Below are positions 58,253-64,000 of a DNA stretch of 64,000 nucleotides, one piece after another; positions within the stretch are counted from its first letter, which is position 1; every line of letters starts with the position of its first letter. The notes under the pieces were generated by a model. That model searched no databases. It saw nothing but the letters and a program-made list of their open reading frames with translations, and was not told the DNA's origin. The stretch is from Candidatus Bathyarchaeota archaeon (GTDB lineage Archaea > Thermoproteota > Bathyarchaeia > TCS64): the NCBI GenBank assembly GCA_002726865.1, contig PBSW01000027.1, positions 36,564 to 100,563 on the forward strand, read 5' to 3'. The position numbers and the translations under genes are program-made.

Positions 58253-59428
58253 TCAGCAGTGACCTAGAAGAGCCTCCGTCGCTTGGTTTGTCCTGTACAC
58301 GATGAAATCATGGAACCCCAGTGCTTCCGCCTTTGTCATTCTCCCCGAGGCTATCTCAACTACCTCCTCGAAGATCCTTCTCCCCACTGAGTTTAGCGAC
58401 TCCCCCCCGTCCAGAATTGTCCCCGCATTCACATCAATGTTATCTGAGAGATTCCTGTATGTCTCGGGATTTCCAGTCACCTTCAACACCGGGGAGATTG
58501 CATGGCCCGTCGTGGAGCCCCTCCCAGTTGTGAACACAACGACCTGTGCCCCCGCCGCTACCATGTGTGTTATTGAAGGCACATCCCATCCGGGACCGTC
58601 TTGGAGCCAGAGTCCAGACCGCCCTGGCGAGCCCAATCCCTCCCGGTCGTTCCTAAGCACCCCCTGAATGGGACGGGTGCCCCCCTTTCGGATAGCTCCC
58701 AGACTCTTCTCTTCGAGGGTGCTGAGCCCCCCATCCTGGTTCCCCTTAGACATGTACCTGCTATCAATGCCCATGGCCTGCAGTCGGGCCTCCTGCCTCT
58801 CTACCATATCCATGATATCCTTTGAAACTTCGCTGTTAACGGCCCGGAGGGCTAGGATGTGTTGGGCCCCTATCATTTCTTGGGTTTCTCCGAACATTAC
58901 CTTCCCACCTCTATCAATAAGCTCATCCGCAGCGACACCCACGGCGGGGTTCGCGGCAAGCCCAGATGTGGCATCAGAGCCCCCGCACTCTACAGCAAGA
59001 GTTAGCTCCGACAAAGGGAAGGATTCCCTCTCAAGCTCCGCGACTTCCTTAGACATCCTACGGAGGATCCGAACACCCTTCTCCGTGGTCTTTATTGTGC
59101 CTCCCTCTTCCTGGATGATCAGGGTTTCCATGGGCTTCCCGGTTGACTTGATGCCCTTTGCAATGTTCTCACATGTTATGGATTCACAACCTAATCCGAC
59201 AAGTAGTACTCCGGCAACGTTAGGGTTCTTTCCAGTGCCTATGAGAGCGTTCTCTATCATTGAGTCGCTTCCGCATCCGTGATGCTGGGTCACGGCGATA
59301 GCCCCCTCTACCTGAGCGGCGATCTTCCGAGCCGGCTCGATACTACAATCCATTGGAGTCAGCACCAAGAGATGGTTTCTGATCCCCACCGATCCGTCCT
59401 CTCGTCCATAGCCGTAGAACTCAGTCAT
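58253..59428 (-). CDS. UxaA/GarD-family dehydratase, large (C-terminal) subunit
   Basis: A 391-residue iron-containing dehydratase subunit of the altronate/galactarate dehydratase family. It starts with FYGYGREDGSVGIRNHLLVL and has QHHGCGSD, the GVLLVGLGCES block, AVECGGSDATSG and the C-terminal NIDVNAGTILDGGES. These cysteines and histidines shape the metal site. The ATG overlaps the small subunit's stop (ATGA), so the two halves, fused in many bacteria, are coupled. The natural sugar acid is unknown. Sits between the small subunit and the CinA-like gene. Confidence 0.88.
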   Translation of the reverse strand: MTEFYGYGREDGSVGIRNHLLVLTPMDCSIEPARKIAAQVEGAIAVTQHHGCGSDSMIENALIGTGKNPNVAGVLLVGLGCESITCENIAKGIKSTGKPMETLIIQEEGGTIKTTEKGVRILRRMSKEVAELERESFPLSELTLAVECGGSDATSGLAANPAVGVAADELIDRGGKVMFGETQEMIGAQHILALRAVNSEVSKDIMDMVERQEARLQAMGIDSRYMSKGNQDGGLSTLEEKSLGAIRKGGTRPIQGVLRNDREGLGSPGRSGLWLQDGPGWDVPSITHMVAAGAQVVVFTTGRGSTTGHAISPVLKVTGNPETYRNLSDNIDVNAGTILDGGESLNSVGRRIFEEVVEIASGRMTKAEALGFHDFIVYRTNQATEALLGHC

Positions 59429-59733
59429 GCCTTTGCCTCTTTTAGCCTTGATGTGGGAACCATGATGCTCTCCACGTTATGGGTGTGGATCCATTCACCT
59501 GTTTCAATGCTGGTTGATGCAATTCCGATGACTTCCCCGTATTTTCTGATGGCCTCCCCCCGAGAAAGATCTTTGAGTGCTATCTTGTGACCAATGGCAA
59601 CATCGTCCAACGCCTCAGAACGTATTAGGATCGATCCCCCCGAGGACAGAACCTCAATATGTTCTCCCTTTGAGACCTCAGAGGCTACTGTAGCGACATT
59701 ATCTTTATTATCTATCTGGATCGCTTTCGCCAT
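59425..59733 (-). CDS. UxaA-family dehydratase, small (N-terminal SAF) subunit
   Basis: A 102-residue SAF-domain protein matching the N-terminal part of altronate dehydratase: MAKAIQIDNKDNVATVA, the IGHKIALKDLSRGE strand and GEWIHTHNVE near the C-terminus. The start is ATG 59733; a longer frame to 60009 contains no family sequence and overlaps the LarA-like gene. It is separated from that gene by 130 bases that include a CGCGTACGCG palindrome. Confidence 0.88.
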   Translation of the reverse strand: MAKAIQIDNKDNVATVASEVSKGEHIEVLSSGGSILIRSEALDDVAIGHKIALKDLSRGEAIRKYGEVIGIASTSIETGEWIHTHNVESIMVPTSRLKEAKA

Positions 59734-59863
59734 CCCAATCACCCATATGGTCTGTATGGATGTAAGTAAATATACCGAGAAACCACCGCGTACGCGAGTG
59801 GGGGTCACACACCGATCTCGAACGCCCTTCGGTTTGTCTGGTTCGTTTAAAGGCTGATGGAGG

Positions 59864-61123
59864 TTAGAGGGAATCGAGCACTTTCTCCGGGATTCCAGAG
59901 GTTCCGTCTGGGAGCACTGCGACCCTAGACCCATGGTCGTGGTATTTCTCAAGCTCCTCGATAACATCGTCCCACTCCTTGATCCACGTGGTGGTTTCAG
60001 GGTTCCCAAGCCTCATCTCCTGACTCCTGTACCGTGGACCGTGGATGATGAGCCTAGCCCCTTTTCCAACTTCTCTTGCTTTCCCATTCCAGAGGCTGGA
60101 GCCGGTGAATTTGCCATGATGGTTGAAGAGCCAGTGGTTGATGTCTCCTTCGGGGTCCATGGCGATGAGAACCACTGTGCCGTCCTCAGTCACTGAGTTT
60201 AATGCAGGCCAGAATCCGAGGAAAGGCTCATTCTCCCTCATATAACTATTCACCACCACGATCTCAGCCTCAGGGGATTCACATCGATGCCATTTCATGG
60301 AGCCAGCCGCGGCCCTACGCTGGGTCGCCACAAAGTCCCCAGCGTGGACCTCGAGGGGATCCCTCTCTAAGTTTAGAACGGTGTCAACCTTAAAGTCAAG
60401 CCCTGCCATCCGCGCGGTTTCCTCGGCGTCGAGGCGCATAATGTTCCCCTCATTTTTCAAGTAGCCAGTAGTCTCGTGAGGTGTGAGATCAGGACCGAAG
60501 CCTCCGAGAGGGCCATGGTTGTGGCGGATCGTTACCATCCCGGCCACCCCTGGGCTGATGATCTTTCCTCCTCCGCTGAGTCCCATGAGCCTGTGGAATA
60601 GGGTGGTGCCAATCCCGATCTTGAGGTCACACCTCATTACCTCGCTGTTGACATATACAGGGGTACCGTAGCTAGTCTCCCCGAGGTAGTCAAGCATCTC
60701 GTAAGGGTTATGGTTATAACACTGGTACTCGTCCACGATCTCCTCCCCGAGCTTTTTCACGAAATCTAGGCGTCCATATGTTCCGTGGGTTCCCGGGGAG
60801 ATAATGAAACGGATGTTGTCCCTGGGTATCTCTGCCTCGTTGAGGATCTCCAGAATAGGAACGGCGTACTGGTAAGACTTGGTAGGTCGTGTCATGTCGT
60901 CAATTATGATGACCACCTCTTGTGCCCCATCGGCGAGGCGCTTAAGTGTAGGCGATTCAACTGGGTTATGAATTGCAGCTCGGATCTCTTCTTGCGACAT
61001 GCCAGGATGACCTTCACATGCCATTCTGCACCTTTTGATCTCCCATTTAGCCGGGAATGTCAGTGTCAGCGACTTATCCCCATGCCATTCAAGGCTCGGG
61101 AGGGTTACCTCTATTCTTTTCAT
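59864..61123 (-). CDS. LarA-family (nickel-pincer) racemase/epimerase-like protein
   Basis: A 419-residue protein of the LarA/DUF2088 family. Conserved features: IIIDDMTRPTKSY (about residue 75), ISPGTHGTYGR with the first His, YNHNPYEM, and FHRLMGLSGGGKIISPGVAG, whose Lys and the His 16 residues later (IRHNH) have the spacing of the cofactor-anchoring Lys184 and His200 of lactate racemase. The family racemises or epimerises 2-hydroxyacids with a nickel pincer nucleotide. LarB, LarC and LarE are absent from the window. It leads an operon with the UxaA dehydratase, which suggests sugar-acid or hydroxyacid breakdown. ATG 61147 would add eight residues. Confidence 0.82.
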   Translation of the reverse strand: MKRIEVTLPSLEWHGDKSLTLTFPAKWEIKRCRMACEGHPGMSQEEIRAAIHNPVESPTLKRLADGAQEVVIIIDDMTRPTKSYQYAVPILEILNEAEIPRDNIRFIISPGTHGTYGRLDFVKKLGEEIVDEYQCYNHNPYEMLDYLGETSYGTPVYVNSEVMRCDLKIGIGTTLFHRLMGLSGGGKIISPGVAGMVTIRHNHGPLGGFGPDLTPHETTGYLKNEGNIMRLDAEETARMAGLDFKVDTVLNLERDPLEVHAGDFVATQRRAAAGSMKWHRCESPEAEIVVVNSYMRENEPFLGFWPALNSVTEDGTVVLIAMDPEGDINHWLFNHHGKFTGSSLWNGKAREVGKGARLIIHGPRYRSQEMRLGNPETTTWIKEWDDVIEELEKYHDHGSRVAVLPDGTSGIPEKVLDSL

Positions 61124-61208
61124 GGTAGAACCCCTATTATCATTCACAGGAGTTTCACCCTACTTTAACCTTATCTGGGCCTTGGAAAACGTTATCAGCC
61201 TGAGGGGG

Positions 61209-62396
61209 ATGATGGGGGTGGTGGACTATTTGGGAAACGAGCGTGAACTTTTGATGATTCCGGGACCAACTATGGTCTCCCCACGGGTTCTTAGAACCCT
61301 AGCAAAGCCCATCCTCAGCCACGTCAGTGGCGAATTCGTGGAAGGCTACGTTGAGGCCCTAAGGCTACAAAAAGAGCTCTTCGGCACGGATGGTACGCCT
61401 TTCATGCTTTCTGGCAGTGGAACCCTAGGGATGGAGGCCGCAATTGCCAATCTCGTGGAGAGGGGGGACAAAGTCCTCTGTATTGAAAACGGCTTCTTTG
61501 GGGAGAAATGGGAGGAGATCGTTGAGGCCCATGGTGGCGTCGTGGACAGGATCAGATTTGAGTGGGGCGAGGCCCTCGATCTCAAGCGGATCGAGGAGAA
61601 ATTATCCTCCAACATTTACAAGGCATTCACCGTGGAGCACGTGGACACTTCCACAGGGATCGCAAACCGGATTGATAAGGTGGGGGAACTCGCGAAAAAC
61701 ACGGATGCTCTCTATATCGTGGATAGCGTTTGTGGTGTAGCGGGGATGCCTCTAAAGATGGATAAATGGAACATCGACTATTGCCTTACTGGAAGCCAGA
61801 AAGCGATCGCCGCCCCCCCAGGAACATCAATGTTCTGTCTCAATGAGAACGCGTGGACGGCTATTGACAGGCGAAAGACTCCTATTGACAACTATTACTG
61901 CAACCTTGCTAGGTGGAAGCCCGTCATGGAGAACCCAAGAGGCTACTTTGCTACACCAGCCACAGGTAACGTACTCGGGATGTTAGAGGCCCTAAGGATC
62001 ATCCATGAGGAGGGGATCGAGGCTCGGTGGAGACGCCATGAGATCATCTCCGATGCCTTCAAGGCTGGAATTGAAGCCTTGGGTCTGGGGCAGTTCCCTG
62101 CGAAGGACTCGGAGGCCCACACCCTTTCAGTGCCCAAGATCCCAGCTGGGATCAACGACGGTGACATGAGAGGATTGATGAGGACCAAGTACGGGGTGAT
62201 CATCGCAGGAGGTCTAGGGAAGCTCGGGGGTAAGACGGTAAGGGTAGGCCATATGGGCAACGTAACGAATAATGATATCATCGCGACCTTATCAGCCCTC
62301 GAAATGAGCCTCATGAAACTTGGCTATGATATGGAGCCCGGATCTGGTCTGGGTACAGCTGAAAAGATTCTCACTTCGCACAAAACCGAGGCTTGA
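61209..62396 (+). CDS. Class V PLP aminotransferase (alanine--glyoxylate/serine--pyruvate type)
   Basis: A 395-residue aminotransferase. The N-terminal MIPGPTMVSPRVL is the family opening; FMLSGSGTLGMEAAIANL binds the PLP phosphate; VDSVCGVAGMPL holds the Asp; the PLP lysine is in CLTGSQKAIAAPPG (about residue 196). The C-terminal domain has the GGLGKLGGKTVRVGHMGNV loop. Relatives transaminate glyoxylate or pyruvate with alanine, serine or phosphonate amines. It is divergent from the LarA-like gene with about 85 bases between starts, so a common regulator is likely. The annotated start is the first of two adjacent ATGs after GGGGG. Confidence 0.87.
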   Translation: MMGVVDYLGNERELLMIPGPTMVSPRVLRTLAKPILSHVSGEFVEGYVEALRLQKELFGTDGTPFMLSGSGTLGMEAAIANLVERGDKVLCIENGFFGEKWEEIVEAHGGVVDRIRFEWGEALDLKRIEEKLSSNIYKAFTVEHVDTSTGIANRIDKVGELAKNTDALYIVDSVCGVAGMPLKMDKWNIDYCLTGSQKAIAAPPGTSMFCLNENAWTAIDRRKTPIDNYYCNLARWKPVMENPRGYFATPATGNVLGMLEALRIIHEEGIEARWRRHEIISDAFKAGIEALGLGQFPAKDSEAHTLSVPKIPAGINDGDMRGLMRTKYGVIIAGGLGKLGGKTVRVGHMGNVTNNDIIATLSALEMSLMKLGYDMEPGSGLGTAEKILTSHKTEA

Positions 62397-62985
62397 CGCC
62401 TCACTTTTCCTTTACAACTTTTCTAGATAAGCCAATACAAAGTCCTCCAGGTCTTGGCCTTGATTTTTCCCAATCTTGGACCTAACAAAACAACCATGAG
62501 CCAATCCCACCTGCTCCAAGATATCCTATAAGAGTTTTACGTCCTCGTTGGAAAATGGCTTTCCTAGTCCTGGATACTGGGATGGTTACCCCGACGTTCG
62601 CCATGACCATAGGGGAGGCAGCGAGCTGTGTGATGTATTATATTTGGTCTAAATCGCCTGGCTGCCAATCAAATCTCGTTCTCGGATGAGGGAACTGCTG
62701 AAGCCTCGCGCGCTGCTCCATGTCTAAGAGGGAGATGTTAAGGGACTCAGACAGGCGTATCACGCTGTGGATATCCTGGGAAACCGGGACGCTTACATCC
62801 TGGCGGATGCTATCCATGAAGCCCCTAGATGGATCAATCAATCCTTATCGTCCACTTCTAACGATTGATTCCTCTCAACCAAACTGGGCCCGGGTCAGGT
62901 GATGTCTGGAGGGATTTTCTTAAAATAGTAAACTCGAAGGCCTCAGACATGCTTGTAATCAGATCCAATCCTATAGGTACTAGAC
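62397..62985. other. 590-base gap with two coding-like remnants
   Basis: Two unnamed coding-like stretches occur. Plus strand, near 62553-62687: MAFLVLDTGMVTPTFAMTI, then GEAASCVMYYIWSK. Minus strand, 62638-62841: SIRQDVSVPVSQDIHSVIRL, then SESLNISLLDMEQRARLQQF. They overlap, so at most one is real; each lacks the rest of a domain. A TCGCGCGC tract is at 62706-62712. Probably decayed DNA. Confidence 0.35.
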
Positions 62986-63414
62986 TCAGGTGTCCAGGAC
63001 GACCCTGAGGTTCCAGCCTTCATCCGTCTGCTCAATTTTCATCATGTGAAAAGTGACTGCCTTTATTGCGATTCCTTGGGTATGGCGAGTCAGGTCAAAG
63101 GACTCACCGTGACAGACCGCCTTGAGGGTAAATCTTTCCTGGTCGATCTCCAAGTCAAAACCCGAGAATACAATAAGGTCTATCTCCTGAAGGTATAGAA
63201 GCTCATCTAAGAAGTTGAAGAGGAGGGCCTCAAGATCGTGTCCTTCTACCTCGAATTCTCGAGTCTCATTTCTGCTGATCCCCTCAATGGGGGTGATCGC
63301 GTTGAACAGCGCGATTGCGGACTGCTGGAAGACGTCGTCCAGAGTCCCTCCCCATGCATCAACTGTGAGATCAGCTGTGGGACCATCCTCGGCATAGCTA
63401 AAGCCTGGTGTCAT
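62986..63414 (-). CDS. Archease
   Basis: A 142-residue archease, the partner that activates RtcB tRNA ligase and helps other RNA-modifying enzymes. Family pattern: the N-terminal metal site in [18 protein letters not shown], the central [19 protein letters not shown], and the C-terminal [11 protein letters not shown] followed by VVLDT. Where most members have H-T-A-D the sequence has P-T-A-D; the Asp ligands are kept. The ATG overlaps the guaA stop (ATGA). Confidence 0.88.
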   Translation of the reverse strand: MTPGFSYAEDGPTADLTVDAWGGTLDDVFQQSAIALFNAITPIEGISRNETREFEVEGHDLEALLFNFLDELLYLQEIDLIVFSGFDLEIDQERFTLKAVCHGESFDLTRHTQGIAIKAVTFHMMKIEQTDEGWNLRVVLDT

Positions 63415-64000
63415 TCCCACTCTATTGTAGCGGGTGGTTTATGAGTGATGTCATAAACAACCCGGGTGACCCCTGGGATAGAGTTGGTTATACGGGTAGA
63501 TATTCGCTCTAGGACTTTCCAGGGGGCCTTGGAGAAGTTCGCGGTCATCCCGTCGACGCTCTCCACGATGCGGACTGCGCAGGTGAGGCCGTAGTCTCTT
63601 TCGTCCCCCTTAACCCCCGTGCTTCTGGTGTTCGTGAGGATGGCGAGATACTGCCAGGCAGAATCCCTGAGGCTTGAGGTCTCTACTTCTTCACAAACTA
63701 TTGCATCGGCCAGTCTTACGGCTTCAACCTTCTCTAAAGTAACCTCCCCTATGATCCTTATGGCAAGGCCGGGTCCCGGGAAGGGAGGCCGCTCGATTAT
63801 GAAGGGAGGCATGTTGAGGCGGGCTCCGAGGGCTCGGACTTCATCCTTATAAAAGTCTCGGAGGGGTTCGATGATCCCTTTGAACTTGATATCTGAAGGG
63901 ATGCCACCGACGTTGTGGTGGGTTTTAATTGTGTCTGATCCGCTACGAAAGCCTGACTCTATCCGGTCAGGGTAGATAGTGCCTTGGATTAGGTACTCTG
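63411..64000 (-). CDS. guaA: GMP synthase subunit B (ATP-pyrophosphatase/dimerisation), 3' part
   Basis: The frame is still open at the right edge; 196 residues of the C-terminal half are seen. Motifs include [26 protein letters not shown], the [10 protein letters not shown] stretch and the dimerisation domain [15 protein letters not shown] and ending PPATIEWE. The enzyme converts XMP to GMP; in archaea the glutaminase is often a separate subunit. The N-terminal PP-loop lies outside the window. Coupled to archease by a 4-base overlap. Confidence 0.92.
   Translation of the reverse strand, partial: EYLIQGTIYPDRIESGFRSGSDTIKTHHNVGGIPSDIKFKGIIEPLRDFYKDEVRALGARLNMPPFIIERPPFPGPGLAIRIIGEVTLEKVEAVRLADAIVCEEVETSSLRDSAWQYLAILTNTRSTGVKGDERDYGLTCAVRIVESVDGMTANFSKAPWKVLERISTRITNSIPGVTRVVYDITHKPPATIEWE

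Noticed and set aside
58668..59282. 204-codon plus-strand frame opposite the UxaA large subunit
   Set aside because: Antisense shadow with Ser/Pro-rich composition; UxaA is clear on the other strand.
1..64000. CRISPR arrays, rRNA and tRNA genes, complete insertion sequences
   Set aside because: I looked for regular direct repeats, tRNA T-loop motifs with matching acceptor stems, rRNA-like blocks and transposase signatures and found none that could be supported by reading alone.

Overview
This 64 kb window is chromosomal DNA of an archaeon. It carries an archaeal TFB, an Orc1/Cdc6 replication initiator, a histone, Nop5 and fibrillarin of the C/D box RNP, Elp3, an archaeal GlyRS and AsnRS, a two-subunit-type GMP synthase, archease, a geranylgeranyl reductase and ribosomal proteins eS17, eL35 and eS30. 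eS30 together with histones and Cdc6 points to the TACK side of the Archaea; the protein style is most like Bathyarchaeia (inference, no search was run). Metabolism looks organotrophic: 2-oxoacid:ferredoxin oxidoreductase, acyl-CoA carboxylase, amino acid lyases and aminotransferases, amidases, and sugar-acid or hydroxy-acid enzymes.

Layout: 1-6 kb holds Dph6, an HtrA protease, a TFB operon and a large TrmB-like regulator. 6-8 kb is a disturbed zone with two pieces of one GyrI-like gene family flanking a zinc-ribbon ORF and rpl35ae. 8-10 kb has queT-queC with a hairpin in the leader. 10-17 kb has threonine dehydratase, AsnRS, acylphosphatase, Orc1/Cdc6 with an overlapping winged-helix gene, glmS and a tiny YHS protein. 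17-25 kb has a SerK/ParB-fold protein, eS17, histone, geranylgeranyl reductase, an amidase, an amidohydrolase and eS30-elp3. 26-31 kb has pyrDK, nop5, a frameshifted Alba gene, fibrillarin, RNase HII and Ogt. 32-35.5 kb is a phosphate module: a Na/Pi symporter and two DUF47/PhoU-like genes behind an 18-bp perfect palindrome. 35.5-44.6 kb has ferredoxin, a two-gene 2-oxoacid oxidoreductase, a hydroxyacid dehydrogenase, a PPC/DUF296 pseudogene, an acyl-CoA carboxyltransferase and the rimI-ino1-GPN cluster. 45-55 kb is accessory in character: a UPF0104 membrane protein, Gfo/Idh/MocA, two DUF362 genes, an archaeal ornithine cyclodeaminase-type gene, MFS genes and remnants, and a GH172 remnant. 55.8-64 kb has glyS, a CinA-like protein, a LarA-like/UxaA operon divergent from a class V aminotransferase, archease and the 3' end of guaA.

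Four themes deserve attention. First, many genes are decayed by frameshift, nonsense mutation or splitting. Second, several small genes (YHS, eS30, an Alba remnant, a 52-residue ORF) are easy to miss by length-filtered ORF calling and were read directly from the sequence. Third, alternating CG tracts (6-8 bp or longer) recur in the noncoding gaps. Fourth, strong palindromes sit before regulator, transporter and biosynthetic genes. I found no CRISPR array, no rRNA or tRNA gene that I could support, and no complete insertion sequence.
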